From Acidimicrobiaceae bacterium (GTDB taxonomy: Bacteria; Actinomycetota; Acidimicrobiia; Acidimicrobiales; Poriferisodalaceae): 64,000 nucleotides of DNA. Location: assembly GCA_002722565.1 (NCBI GenBank), contig PBMG01000001.1, positions 62,001 to 126,000 of the forward strand. Reading direction: 5' to 3'. Positions 51,450 through 60,742 of the stretch are shown here, in pieces (position 1 is the stretch's first letter; each line of letters starts with the position of its first letter). Made by a program: the position numbers and the translations under genes. Below the pieces are notes generated by a model. It was given only the letters and a program-made list of their open reading frames with translations, was not told the DNA's origin and made no database searches.

Positions 51450-52646
51450 TCAGATTAAACCGCGTCGACTGTCTTTCCATGGAACTTCTCTATCCAACCT
51501 TGGTTCCCCGGGAAGGCCAAGAACTCGTTCTCCGAGGATGTTCCGCTGGATTTCGTCGGTTCCACCGCGAATGGACATAGAGGGCGCTGTCATGACCTCG
51601 ATATATCCATGTCCTTCCTCAAGCATGCCGTGCGCCCCAGAAACGCGGTTTGTTAGATATGAACGCCCCTTGTACGACTGCACAGTTCTTAATTTCGCTC
51701 CGCTACCTGCAGGTCCAGGTGCTCCGCTTGAGCGAGCTTCGTCAGCAGCACGCTGCGCGGTCCAACGACTAACGGAATCATGGGAGTACAGACTCATAAT
51801 CGCATCACTAGTAACAGTACTTTGATCGTTGTCTGATAATCGAAGGTCGCTTATCCAGCTGGGAATTCGTCGTCCTTTCGCACCGCCGTCACCGCCGCCG
51901 CGGCTCCCGCCTCCGGCGCGTTCGTGTGCCAGTACTGTCATGGCGACCCGCCACCCTTCTCCAACTTCGCCTACCCGCCATTCATCCTTGAGGTGAGCAT
52001 CGTCAACAAATACTTCGCTGAAGTGAGCATCTCGGTTCATTTGCATTAAGGGTCGGATTTGGACTCCGGGAAGTGACATTGGTAGGGCAAACATTGTTAG
52101 GCCTTTATGTTTTGGTTGCCCAGGGTCAGTCCTAGCGAGACAAATTGCCCAATCAGCCCACATTGCCCTACTAGTCCAAGTCTTCTGTCCTTCGAGGATC
52201 CATTCTTCGCCGTCCTGTTTGGCTTGCAGGGCGACGTTGGCGAGATCAGAACCAGCTTCAGGTTCTGAGAACATTTGGCACCAAATTGATGCACCCGAAG
52301 CTATTGATCTCAGCCATTCGTTTTGCTGGCTTTGGGTACCGTGCGCCAATAAGGCTGGGCCAACCATACCTAGCCCAATGGCGAACGGGTATAGGTCGGG
52401 GACTATGAATTCTCGTAATACACGGCCGATGAGGGCGTTCTGGCTCACAGAAGCATTCCTGCCGCCATGTTCAGAGGGCCAAGCCGGAACATGCCACCCT
52501 TGAGTCACCGTGCTGGCGAGATACCTGCGACCGGCATCAAGGTCGTCAGACCCGGCCCCCATCGTGGTTAGTCGAGTGTCAGCGTTACGTCGTTCGAGGA
52601 CCATGTCGAGAGCAGAGCGAATATCTTCTTCGTTGAGGTCACTCAT
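51450..52646 (-). CDS. Acyl-CoA dehydrogenase
   Basis: A 398-residue FAD-dependent acyl-CoA dehydrogenase. The FAD-binding region is WCQMFSEPEAGSDLANV followed by EGQKTWTSRAMWADW, with MTVLAHERAGGG and a Gly-rich loop in the middle. The C-terminal helix is IRGGTDEIQRNILGERVLGLP. An unusually Gly-rich stretch (about residues 245-260, GGGSRGGGDGGAKG) lies near the catalytic region. It dehydrogenates the alpha-beta bond of an acyl-CoA. It is co-directional with the crotonase at 52671 (24-base gap); its substrate is open. Confidence 0.9.
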   Translation of the reverse strand: MSDLNEEDIRSALDMVLERRNADTRLTTMGAGSDDLDAGRRYLASTVTQGWHVPAWPSEHGGRNASVSQNALIGRVLREFIVPDLYPFAIGLGMVGPALLAHGTQSQQNEWLRSIASGASIWCQMFSEPEAGSDLANVALQAKQDGEEWILEGQKTWTSRAMWADWAICLARTDPGQPKHKGLTMFALPMSLPGVQIRPLMQMNRDAHFSEVFVDDAHLKDEWRVGEVGEGWRVAMTVLAHERAGGGSRGGGDGGAKGRRIPSWISDLRLSDNDQSTVTSDAIMSLYSHDSVSRWTAQRAADEARSSGAPGPAGSGAKLRTVQSYKGRSYLTNRVSGAHGMLEEGHGYIEVMTAPSMSIRGGTDEIQRNILGERVLGLPGEPRLDREVPWKDSRRGLI

Positions 52647-52670
52647 AACAATGTTCTTTCCGATGGCTTT

Positions 52671-53471
52671 CTATTTTCTCGAGAAAGATGGGAGGCGACG
52701 CTCATTCATAGCGTTAACCCCTTCCTTCCAGTCTTCCGTGGTGCGTAATCGATCTTGCTCTTCCTTTTCTCGGTCAGTCGCAAGTCTTATAGCGTTAGGA
52801 AGATGCCCCCGCATTGTCTCTCGGATTGATTCGACAGCGAGTGGTGCTGAAGTTGCTATCTCAACCGCCAAGTCGTTAGCGGCGGCACGGAGATCAGAAA
52901 GCGGGGCCAATTTATCCACTAGTCCAATCGCAGCCGCTTCTTCGCCTTTGATTCGGGCCCCGGTGTACAGGAGTTCCAAAGCCTTTTGTTGGCCAACTAG
53001 CGAAGGCAGAGTAACTGTTAATCCAAATCCATGATGGAACCCGAGACGTGCAAAGTTTGCGGTGAAGCGAGCTTCTGGAGCTGCGACTCGAAAGTCAGCA
53101 AAGCATGCAACTCCCAGACCACCTCCGACGGCCGCTCCTTGAATTGCGGCGACGACTGGAGTCTTGCAACTGAAAAGATCGAAAGCAGCGTCGTAAAGAT
53201 GACGCGCTGAACCATCTGGGTTCTTAGCGGTAATTTCACCGCCTCTACTGCCGTCATTGTGGAATTGGGCGCCGGCACAGAAGTTCTTACCTTCTGCGCA
53301 AAGAACGATTGCCCTGCAGGCATCCTCTTGGTCAAGGTCGGTAAAGGACGAAACTAAGCCATCAATTAGTTCGAGGTCGAAGAAGTTGTTTGGAGGGCGT
53401 CGTATTTCTGCCGTCGCAACGTGTCCCTCTATCGAAACATGTAAATCGCCATATACACCGAATTCAGTCAT
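52671..53471 (-). CDS. Crotonase-fold protein lacking both catalytic glutamates
   Basis: A 266-residue crotonase-superfamily protein with the oxyanion segment FCAGAQFHND and GAAVGGGLGVACFADFRVAAPEARFTANFARLGFHHGFG. The position normally held by the first Glu (GGGxExA) is Gly here, and the second Glu (PE loop) is replaced by an Asn-Phe segment. True hydratase activity is therefore unlikely; other family reactions (hydrolase, decarboxylase) or a binding function are possible. It lies in the acyl-CoA gene group, between two acyl-CoA dehydrogenase genes, on the same strand. Confidence 0.83.
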   Translation of the reverse strand: MTEFGVYGDLHVSIEGHVATAEIRRPPNNFFDLELIDGLVSSFTDLDQEDACRAIVLCAEGKNFCAGAQFHNDGSRGGEITAKNPDGSARHLYDAAFDLFSCKTPVVAAIQGAAVGGGLGVACFADFRVAAPEARFTANFARLGFHHGFGLTVTLPSLVGQQKALELLYTGARIKGEEAAAIGLVDKLAPLSDLRAAANDLAVEIATSAPLAVESIRETMRGHLPNAIRLATDREKEEQDRLRTTEDWKEGVNAMNERRLPSFSRK

Positions 53472-53521
53472 GTCCTGATGCTAGGTCTGATCGGCGGTTG
53501 TTGCGAGTAAAGGCTTGACCC

Positions 53522-54601
53522 TCAGCTTAAAACGGCTGACCCGCCAGTTATCAACGGGTACAGGCCGTCGGCATCCTGGGCTACGGCAACACGCCCTAGC
53601 CAGGAACTCCACTCAGCGTCTCCACCGTATTCTTTGCGCCAAGACCAAAGGCGCCGACTCAGATGGTGAAGGGGGTACTCCTGTGTCATGCCCATTGCAC
53701 CGTGAGCTTGGTGACAAGCTTTTGTTGCCCGGGCGGATGCCTGATTTGCGATCAATTTTGCGGCAGCAATTTCGAATAACGCCGGGCCCCTATTTGCTTC
53801 GCGTCCGGCGGACTCTGCCGCCATTCGAGCAAGCGCAGCGTCCTGTGCCCCCCAGACTAGATGCTGTTGGACAGCCTGAAATTTGGCGACAGGGCGACCG
53901 AACTGAACACGGTCATTCGTGTACGAGACTGTTAGCTGGCTCATTTTTTCAATAGCGCCTGCCATCAACGCTGTTCTCGATAAGGCACCCCGAAAGCGAA
54001 ATGTTTCAAGGTTGATTTCTGAAGGCAAGACTGCAGCAAAAACGTCGACATTCTCGAAGTCGACGGTATCTCTGGGCTCTCCGGCCATGTTGGTCATGCG
54101 GCTAATCTGGCATTCACTTGAGTCGATCGCAGCGGCGAAGGTCTGGCCGTCAATCTCTAAAGGCACCACGATGGTTTCGGCGACCCGGGCCCAAGGGACA
54201 CGCAGGCCGCGGCCGCTTATGGTTAGACGGTCACCTGTTCGTTCTACTGCAAGCCCTTGGCTGCCATTTGGAAGGACGGTAACGATTCCTGATGGTAGCT
54301 CTAGTCCAGCGCTGGACATTAGCCATCCGCCGAGAATGCCGGTCTCCGCGGCAGGAATTGGTGCTGCGTGATACCCGACTAAACGAAGTACTTCTAGGGC
54401 GTCCAACAAGGTCCCTCCGGAACCCCCAGACTCCTCGCTGATTGATATCCAGGGGAACCCAGTGTCGGCGAAGGCGCTCCAAATATCCGAAGCCTGGCCG
54501 TCTGCTTCAGCCTTCTGAATTGACTCGTGATCACACAGTTGGGAGAAGAGCCGGTCTGCAGTATCGGTGATTAAGGTATCTACCTCGGAAGCATCACTCA
54601 T
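53522..54601 (-). CDS. Acyl-CoA dehydrogenase, second subunit of a putative heteromeric pair
   Basis: A 359-residue acyl-CoA dehydrogenase-like protein. The N-terminus is reduced to a helical part, the middle beta domain is present, and the FAD-binding C-terminal half is clear: DRVQFGRPVAKFQAVQQHL and QAHGAMGMTQEYPLHHLSRRLWSWRKEYG. Its start overlaps the stop of the acyl-CoA dehydrogenase at 54598-55749 by four bases (ATGA). In actinobacteria such overlapping pairs (for example FadE28-FadE29 type) form alpha2beta2 enzymes that act on steroid or branched side-chain acyl-CoAs; heteromer formation here is inference from layout. Confidence 0.85.
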   Translation of the reverse strand: MSDASEVDTLITDTADRLFSQLCDHESIQKAEADGQASDIWSAFADTGFPWISISEESGGSGGTLLDALEVLRLVGYHAAPIPAAETGILGGWLMSSAGLELPSGIVTVLPNGSQGLAVERTGDRLTISGRGLRVPWARVAETIVVPLEIDGQTFAAAIDSSECQISRMTNMAGEPRDTVDFENVDVFAAVLPSEINLETFRFRGALSRTALMAGAIEKMSQLTVSYTNDRVQFGRPVAKFQAVQQHLVWGAQDAALARMAAESAGREANRGPALFEIAAAKLIANQASARATKACHQAHGAMGMTQEYPLHHLSRRLWSWRKEYGGDAEWSSWLGRVAVAQDADGLYPLITGGSAVLS

Positions 54602-55749
54602 GCTGGTAGTCCTTTCAATCCTTTGGAAGCGACCGAGCGAAGGATCTCTATGGTCCCGCCCCTAATTGTGTTGCCTGGAAATGTGACCACGCATTGCGCT
54701 AATAGTCTTTCGAACAAGGAATCTGAGTCAGGCGAGTATTCGAGGTCTATTAGATGGACCAGTTTTTCGATTACCTCTTGTTCGAATCGTGTTCCCATCT
54801 CTTTAACCAAAGATGATTCAACTGAAGGAGCTTCGCCGGTATCGATGAGCCTCGCAACTGAGAGAGATAGGTTGCGGATTCCCCACCACCTAGCAATGAG
54901 TTCACCGAATAAGTCACTGACTACCGGCTCCAGATCTGTGCCGCGCGCTTCGCGGAGTAACTGTTCAACTGTCGAGAATGGGGAGAGCCAGCGATCCGGA
55001 CCGCCCCTCTCGTAGGCCATCTCAGTGGTGTTCTGGTGCCAGCCCATTCCGAGGTCACCGACAACGTTAGTTTCGGGAACGAATACTTCGTTGAAGGTAA
55101 CTTCGTTGAAATGATGTGAGCCGTCAAGAAATGGGATGGGGCTAATTTCGAGTCCGGGTGATTTTAAGTCGATCAGAAACTGTGACAATCCGGCGTGCTT
55201 GTTGCCATCCTCCAGCGGTGATGTGCGCAAAAGGCATACAAACCAGTCATTCTCGTGGGCGCCGGATGTCCATATTTTTGTTCCGTTTATAATCCAACCA
55301 CCTGTTGTTGCTTCCGCTTTCGTGCTTACGGAGGCCAAGTCAGAACCGCTGTCTGGTTCGCTCATTCCGATTGAGAACCCGAGCTCGCCTCGGCAGATCG
55401 CAGGAAGAAATCGTTCTCGCTGTTCTTCTGTCCCGAATTTGAGGATCACGTTTCCTGTTTGTCGGTCCGCTACCCAATGGTGACCCACTGGCGCACCCCA
55501 CCGAAGCATCTCTTCTACGACGATGAAGCGGTCAACAGCGGTGCGGTCCGAGCCACCCCATTCTGTAGGTAGGGCCATGCCGACCCATCCTCGATCTGCC
55601 ATCTTCAGTGAAAACTCTTTGTTTTTTCGGGCAGCCATTCCGAGGCAAGGCTCATGTGAGCCTGGTGGCAGCTCCTCAAGGAGAAAACCTCGAACCTCTC
55701 GTTGAAGTTCCAATTCTTGTTTACTTAGCTCGGTTGGGGTAAATCGCAT
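54598..55749 (-). CDS. Acyl-CoA dehydrogenase, first subunit of a putative heteromeric pair
   Basis: A 383-residue acyl-CoA dehydrogenase. It has a full N-terminal helical domain (LQREVRGFLLEELPPGSHEP), GFSIGMSEPDSGSDLASVSTKAE and GWIINGTKIWTSGAHENDWFVCL in the beta domain, and the C-terminal helix RGGTIEILRSVASKGLKGLPA. This division of labour with the shorter partner (53522-54601) fits the FadE pairs of actinobacterial steroid or branched-acid degradation. The ATG at 55749 is chosen: a GGAG site lies 11 bases upstream and the first domain begins directly. A GTG at 55782 is the alternative. It is divergent from the thioesterase at 55882. Confidence 0.87.
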   Translation of the reverse strand: MRFTPTELSKQELELQREVRGFLLEELPPGSHEPCLGMAARKNKEFSLKMADRGWVGMALPTEWGGSDRTAVDRFIVVEEMLRWGAPVGHHWVADRQTGNVILKFGTEEQRERFLPAICRGELGFSIGMSEPDSGSDLASVSTKAEATTGGWIINGTKIWTSGAHENDWFVCLLRTSPLEDGNKHAGLSQFLIDLKSPGLEISPIPFLDGSHHFNEVTFNEVFVPETNVVGDLGMGWHQNTTEMAYERGGPDRWLSPFSTVEQLLREARGTDLEPVVSDLFGELIARWWGIRNLSLSVARLIDTGEAPSVESSLVKEMGTRFEQEVIEKLVHLIDLEYSPDSDSLFERLLAQCVVTFPGNTIRGGTIEILRSVASKGLKGLPA

Positions 55750-55881
55750 ATCGATCGTTTCTCCGGACAGCCGGTTATTCACTCAATCTAACTCTGTCTT
55801 GTTGGTTTAATCGTGCTAAATGAAGACAAGAGGAAATTGTTAGAACGGCTAAAGGCCGATGGTATTAGAGACTGAGGTGAG

Positions 55882-56385
55882 ATGGTGAGCCAAGATCGGA
55901 GCTTGGATAAGGCGCAGGGACCTTTCGATGGATATGGGGCCGTGGTTAAGCCTGAGTGGATCGACTTCAACGGGCATTTCAACGCAGGCTTCTATCTAGT
56001 CTGTTTCGATGACGCCATCGAAACTTGGATGGACTTCATTGGGCTCGGCCGAGCTCACCGCGACGTCCATCACGTAACCACCTTCTCAGCCCAGAATCAT
56101 GTGACCTATCTGCGCGAAGTCCAAGAAGGCGCAAATTTGAGAGTTACCACCCAACTTTTGGGATTCGATCGAAAACGGATACACGCGATTCAAGTTATGT
56201 GGAACTCGGATGAAGATTTCGTCGCAGCTACGTGTGAAGTGATGTCGCTTCATGTGTCAGAGGAGACTCGTCGAGTCTCGGAAATGGAAGACAGCGCATT
56301 TCTTCGTTTGACAGAAATCTGGAAGAGTCATAGCGAGTTGGAGATCCCGGACCAAGTCGGCCAGACAATGTCCGTTCCGAAATGA
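55882..56385 (+). CDS. Hot-dog-fold thioesterase (4-hydroxybenzoyl-CoA/carnitinyl-CoA thioesterase-like)
   Basis: A 167-residue single hot-dog domain. The signature is KPEWIDFNGHFNAGFYLVCFDDAIETWMDFIG (the W-x-D-x-NGHxN motif of the 4HBT family), followed by TFSAQNHVTYLREVQEGANLRVTTQLLG. It hydrolyses a short or polar acyl-CoA. The ATG at 55882 has a TGAGG site. It is divergent from the acyl-CoA dehydrogenase pair and followed by an SDR gene. Confidence 0.83.
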   Translation: MVSQDRSLDKAQGPFDGYGAVVKPEWIDFNGHFNAGFYLVCFDDAIETWMDFIGLGRAHRDVHHVTTFSAQNHVTYLREVQEGANLRVTTQLLGFDRKRIHAIQVMWNSDEDFVAATCEVMSLHVSEETRRVSEMEDSAFLRLTEIWKSHSELEIPDQVGQTMSVPK

Positions 56386-56421
56386 TTGTCCTAATCTCCA
56401 CAACACAGGAAGAATAAAGGA

Positions 56422-57186
56422 ATGACAGAAAGACTAAAGGGCAAACGCGCCGTCATAACCGGCGGCGGACGAGGCATAGGTAAAGCCATAGCCTTGGCTT
56501 ATGCCAAAGAAGGGGCTCAATGTGTAATTACTAGCAGGCGATTCGAAGACCTAGAGGCGACAGCCGCAGAAGCACCTCCGGGAACCGTTGTCCCCGTAGC
56601 CTGCGACGTTTCGGAAGGGGATTCGGTCTCTGCAATGGCCGCTTTTGTTCATCAGGAATTAGGCGGCGCAGACATTGTTGTCAATAATGCCGGTATTCAT
56701 GCGGCGGGCCGCTTCGTTGATATCGAGCCAGAGACTTACTCCCGTCTTTACGAAGTCAACGTCGTGGGCGTCGTCCGTGTGAGTCAGGCATTCCTGAGCG
56801 GAATGATCGAAAGGCAACGTGGGAGCATTGTCAATATTGCTTCAACCGCAGGACTTTTCGAATCACCGGGCCAGGCTCCTTACAACGCTTCGAAACATGG
56901 AACAGTCGGGCTAACGCGGTGCATGGCTCTGGAGCTGGCATCAAGCGGAGTTACGTGCAATGCCATCTGTCCTGGTTTCGTAGACACACCTATGCTTGAT
57001 GGATTTGCTGACCTAGTCGGAGCCGAATCTGAAGAGCTCCGAAAACAATTGGCTAAGAGGACCCCTATGGGCCGCATCCTTTCGCCCGATGAGATAGCGA
57101 ATCTAGCCCTCTACCTCGGTAGCGATGAGTCTTCGGGAATGACAGGTCAAACAATGGCGATAAGTAATGGAATGCGGATGTCGTGA
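56422..57186 (+). CDS. Short-chain dehydrogenase/reductase
   Basis: A 254-residue classical SDR. The cofactor loop is TGGGRGIGKA (residues 13-22), NNAGIH and the catalytic Ser-Tyr-Lys set in NIASTAGLFESPGQAPYNASKHG are all present. PGFVDTPMLDGF and the C-terminal SSGMTGQTMAISNG are standard. It resembles 3-hydroxyacyl-CoA/3-oxoacyl reductase SDRs. It overlaps the SCP2-like gene by four bases (GTGA), so the two are co-translated. Confidence 0.9.
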   Translation: MTERLKGKRAVITGGGRGIGKAIALAYAKEGAQCVITSRRFEDLEATAAEAPPGTVVPVACDVSEGDSVSAMAAFVHQELGGADIVVNNAGIHAAGRFVDIEPETYSRLYEVNVVGVVRVSQAFLSGMIERQRGSIVNIASTAGLFESPGQAPYNASKHGTVGLTRCMALELASSGVTCNAICPGFVDTPMLDGFADLVGAESEELRKQLAKRTPMGRILSPDEIANLALYLGSDESSGMTGQTMAISNGMRMS

Positions 57187-57587
57187 ACTTGACAGCGAGT
57201 GTTCTGATTCGGGCTGCCGTCCGAGTCGGCGATACTTGCAGCTCGGACGAAGCCTTTCGGCAGGCAACGAGGTTCTGGACGGGTGCCTTCCGACTAGGAG
57301 TCGATGATAAGTCTGTTCGCTTTACCTTTGATACCGGTGACCTGGTTTCCGTAACTGAAATCAACGGAAAAGCAGAAGACGGCGAAGGAGAGTTTGGTTT
57401 CGATGCTCCCTGCTGGGCCTGGAAAAAAATTCTTGTTGATTCCGAACTTCAGAGTGATTTCTCAGGGATTATTAATCGTGGGGAAGCACTAACTAGGACC
57501 GGGGATCGAGATACCTACTGGCTTTATTATCCGGCTGCCCGCCGGTTCCTAGAGCTGCTAAGTGAAGCTCTAGATAATCAAAGCTAG
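57183..57587 (+). CDS. SCP2-like (sterol carrier fold) protein
   Basis: A 134-residue protein with the sterol-carrier-like pattern: FTFDTGDLVSVTEI (central strands), EFGFDAPCWAWKKIL and the late INRGEALTRTGDRDTYWLYYPAARRFLELL helix. The similarity is structural in character and not through a named motif. It starts with GTG 57183 overlapping the SDR stop. A lipid- or acyl-CoA-binding role in the acyl-CoA gene group is likely but not proven. The 56 bases after it hold the promoter of ilvD. Confidence 0.6.
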   Translation: MNLTASVLIRAAVRVGDTCSSDEAFRQATRFWTGAFRLGVDDKSVRFTFDTGDLVSVTEINGKAEDGEGEFGFDAPCWAWKKILVDSELQSDFSGIINRGEALTRTGDRDTYWLYYPAARRFLELLSEALDNQS

Positions 57588-57643
57588 TGACCGAAGGAGA
57601 ACATTTAAGCCCGTAAAGGCGGCCAAGGTTCTAGAATTAAGTC

Positions 57644-59479
57644 ATGCCTCAGTATCGTTCAGCGACATCCACTGCCGGCCGGAACATGGCTGGCGCCCGG
57701 GCTCTTTGGCGCGCCACCGGGATGACAGACGAAGATTTTCATAAGCCAATTATCGCGGTAGCAAACTCCTTTACCCAGTTCGTTCCAGGGCATGTGCACT
57801 TGAAAGACATGGGTCAGCTAGTAGCTCGTGAAATTGAGGCGGCAGGCGGAGTTGCGAAAGAGTTCAACACCATCGCAGTAGACGATGGTATTGCAATGGG
57901 CCATGACGGCATGCTTTACAGTCTCCCGAGTCGAGACTTAATTGCTGATTCGGTTGAATACATGGTTGAGGCGCACTGTGCTGACGCGATGGTATGTATC
58001 AGTAACTGCGACAAGATAACTCCCGGGATGCTCAACGCCGCTATGCGCTTGAACATTCCGACAGTTTTCGTTTCTGGCGGACCAATGGAGGCTGGGAAAA
58101 CAAAGCTGGCCGAAAACAAAGTCGACTTAATTAACGTCATGATCGTTGCCGCAGATGACTCTGTGAGCGATGAAGACGTAGCTGAAATGGAACGCTCTGG
58201 CTGCCCGACATGCGGCTCATGCTCAGGAATGTTTACCGCTAACTCAATGAACTGCTTAACGGAAGCTTTAGGGCTTTCCCTTCCAGGTAATGGGACGGTT
58301 GTGGCAACCCACGCAGATCGAAGAGAGTTATTTCTGAGAGCGGGACGTCTAGCGGTGGAACTTTGCGGGCGATATTACGGAGAAGACGATGACTCTGTTC
58401 TCCCTAGAAATGTCGCAAGTTTTGCCGCTTTCGAGAATGCGATGTGTCTCGATATTGCTATGGGCGGCTCCACTAACACCATCTTGCATCTTTTAGCTGC
58501 AGCGCAGGAAGGTGGAGTTGACTTCACCATGTCAGACATTGACAGGCTTTCGAAAAAGGTTCCCAATGTTTGTAAGGTAGCGCCGGCCACGGAGTTGTAT
58601 CACGTTGAAGATGTGCATCGCGCCGGGGGAGTGATGGCCATCCTGGCCGAGTTGAATCGAGCCGGATTGCTCAACAATCAGGTCCCAACGGTTCATGAAC
58701 CTAGCCTGTTCGAAGCGTTGACAAAGTATGACGTTGCGACAAATGACGATGCAGATTTGCACACCTTCTATCGAGCGGGTCCAGCGGGGATTCCTACTCA
58801 GGTGGCCTTTAGTCAAGATGAGCGCTACAACAAACTAGATCTTGATCGCCAAAACGGCTGCATCCGTTCAGTCGAACATGCTTATAGTGCCGACGGCGGG
58901 CTCGCTGTTCTATACGGCAACTTGGCTGAAGATGGTTGTGTCGTAAAGACGGCTGGGGTGGACGATTCGAATCTTGTTTTTACGGGGACTGCCCACGTCG
59001 TTGAGAGTCAAGATGAAGCTGTCGATCACATTTTGAATGACAAGGTGGTCGCGGGGTCTGTCGTGGTGGTGCGCTATGAAGGACCGCGGGGCGGCCCTGG
59101 TATGCAAGAAATGTTGTACCCAACTTCATACCTGAAATCGAAAGGGCTTGGTAAGGCTTGTGCCCTGCTGACTGATGGAAGGTTCTCGGGAGGTACTTCT
59201 GGACTCTCTATCGGTCACGTTTCGCCGGAGGCTGCGGCGGGCGGCACGATAGGTCTAGTTAGAGACGGCGACATTATTCACATCGATATTCCGAACCGGT
59301 CAATCCGTCTTGATGTATCTGAAAGTCAACTGGTAGAACGCCGCAATTTCCAAGATGAAATGGGTTGGAAGCCTGAGATGCAGCGACCGCGCAAGGTTTC
59401 TACTGCGTTAAAAGCATACGGATTGATGGCTACCAGCGCAGATAAGGGAGCTGTTCGCGACCTCAGTGCGTTTGAGTAG
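57644..59479 (+). CDS. ilvD: Dihydroxy-acid dehydratase
   Basis: A 611-residue IlvD. The iron-sulfur cysteines are in [10 protein letters not shown] (near 122) and [19 protein letters not shown] (near 191). The further blocks [31 protein letters not shown] and [20 protein letters not shown] are typical, as is [19 protein letters not shown]. It dehydrates 2,3-dihydroxy-3-methylvalerate and 2,3-dihydroxyisovalerate to the 2-keto acids of isoleucine and valine synthesis. It stands alone in the amino-acid sense: no other ilv genes are adjacent. Confidence 0.97.
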   Translation: MPQYRSATSTAGRNMAGARALWRATGMTDEDFHKPIIAVANSFTQFVPGHVHLKDMGQLVAREIEAAGGVAKEFNTIAVDDGIAMGHDGMLYSLPSRDLIADSVEYMVEAHCADAMVCISNCDKITPGMLNAAMRLNIPTVFVSGGPMEAGKTKLAENKVDLINVMIVAADDSVSDEDVAEMERSGCPTCGSCSGMFTANSMNCLTEALGLSLPGNGTVVATHADRRELFLRAGRLAVELCGRYYGEDDDSVLPRNVASFAAFENAMCLDIAMGGSTNTILHLLAAAQEGGVDFTMSDIDRLSKKVPNVCKVAPATELYHVEDVHRAGGVMAILAELNRAGLLNNQVPTVHEPSLFEALTKYDVATNDDADLHTFYRAGPAGIPTQVAFSQDERYNKLDLDRQNGCIRSVEHAYSADGGLAVLYGNLAEDGCVVKTAGVDDSNLVFTGTAHVVESQDEAVDHILNDKVVAGSVVVVRYEGPRGGPGMQEMLYPTSYLKSKGLGKACALLTDGRFSGGTSGLSIGHVSPEAAAGGTIGLVRDGDIIHIDIPNRSIRLDVSESQLVERRNFQDEMGWKPEMQRPRKVSTALKAYGLMATSADKGAVRDLSAFE

Positions 59480-59494
59480 CGCCAAGCCCCGACG

Positions 59495-60733
59495 ATGAGT
59501 GGGGCTACCTTCGAGAGTTTGTCCATCCCCTCATTTCGCCGTTTGTGGGCTGGCGGCTACCTATTTTCCCTCGCGATCTTCGCCCAAATGGTTGCGCGCG
59601 GAGCACTAGCAAAAGACCTTGAAGGTAGCAATGCTGCATTAGGTGCGGTGACGCTGGCGTTTGGGTTGACAGGGTTAGTCACAACTCCTCTTGGCGGAGT
59701 AGCGGCGGACCGGTTTCCGAAGCGCCGGATGCTGATGATTTCGACAGGCCTACTTTTCGCTTCCTCGTTATGGATAGCGGTAGCCGTCCAGTTCAATTTC
59801 GTCACCTTTTGGATGTTGTTAGTGGCATCTGCGATTCAATCTGCTGGATTCAGCGGTTTACTGCCGGCCAGAATGGCCTTTACTGCCGAGCTTGTGGGGC
59901 CTAGCCGTTTGGCGAATGGGATCGTCCTGTCTCAGATCTCGATGAACCTGAACAGAGTCATCGGGCCAGTTATAGCTGGCGTCTTCTTGGGTCTCCCTAC
60001 TCTTGGTATCGGCGCTGTCTACTGGGTTAGCAGTGCAATTACGGCTTCAAGTGCGCTCTTCTTTGTTTCCTTGCCAGCGGGTCACCCGCAATCGAACTCA
60101 CGAGCACCATCCGCTGTCACTGACCTCCTGGACGGAATCAAATATGGACTTGCAACGTGGCCAGTTCCGTTACTACTAATGACTTCGGCCTTTGCTTTGT
60201 TCTTTGGCTTTCCATACGTTGCATTTCTGCCGAGTGTGTCGGAGGATCTGTTTTCTTCAGGCAACACCGGATACGCGTGGCTATCAGCAGTGGGGGCCGT
60301 GGGAGGCCTTTTGGCTGCCCTTGCCATAGCAGGTAGAGCCAGAGGAAATGTTGCCTGGAAAATCCACAATTCGGCGGTTGTCGGATTTGGGCTCGGTATT
60401 GCCGCTCTAGGTGCAGCTCCATCATTTGGGGTTGCGATGGTTGTTATGTTTGGCCTTGGCGCTGCAACTGCCGCCTTCCAGTCCATGAATGCGACATTGA
60501 CATTAGCTAACAGCGAAGCGGCGTATCACGGTCGGATGCAATCCCTGCTTCAGTTGGGTTTCAACCTCTTTGGTGTCGCGGCATTGCCTCTTGGAATATG
60601 CGCTGACAACTTTGGGCTCAGAAAGACCTTGATATCTATGGGGTTGGTCGTTGTGGTTGTGGGGGTAGTTTCAGCCAGTGTCTATAGAACAAAGGTGGAT
60701 GCTCAAGCTATGTCGATAGAGCAGGCAAGGTAG
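59495..60733 (+). CDS. MFS transporter (enterobactin-exporter-like MFS_3)
   Basis: A 412-residue 12-helix transporter. It opens with IPSFRRLWAGGYLFSLAIFAQMVARG, the typical start of the MFS_3/EntS group, and loop 2-3 carries GGVAADRFPKRRMLMIS, the MFS motif A. It exports an unknown small molecule or drug. It begins 15 bases after the ilvD stop and ends nine bases before the next gene, so the three genes are probably co-transcribed. Confidence 0.85.
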   Translation: MSGATFESLSIPSFRRLWAGGYLFSLAIFAQMVARGALAKDLEGSNAALGAVTLAFGLTGLVTTPLGGVAADRFPKRRMLMISTGLLFASSLWIAVAVQFNFVTFWMLLVASAIQSAGFSGLLPARMAFTAELVGPSRLANGIVLSQISMNLNRVIGPVIAGVFLGLPTLGIGAVYWVSSAITASSALFFVSLPAGHPQSNSRAPSAVTDLLDGIKYGLATWPVPLLLMTSAFALFFGFPYVAFLPSVSEDLFSSGNTGYAWLSAVGAVGGLLAALAIAGRARGNVAWKIHNSAVVGFGLGIAALGAAPSFGVAMVVMFGLGAATAAFQSMNATLTLANSEAAYHGRMQSLLQLGFNLFGVAALPLGICADNFGLRKTLISMGLVVVVVGVVSASVYRTKVDAQAMSIEQAR

Positions 60734-60742
60734 GTTCCAAAT

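Noticed and set aside
53919-54371. A 150-residue plus-strand ORF within the acyl-CoA dehydrogenase gene.
   Set aside because: Antisense to a gene with clear FAD-binding motifs; no evidence for coding.
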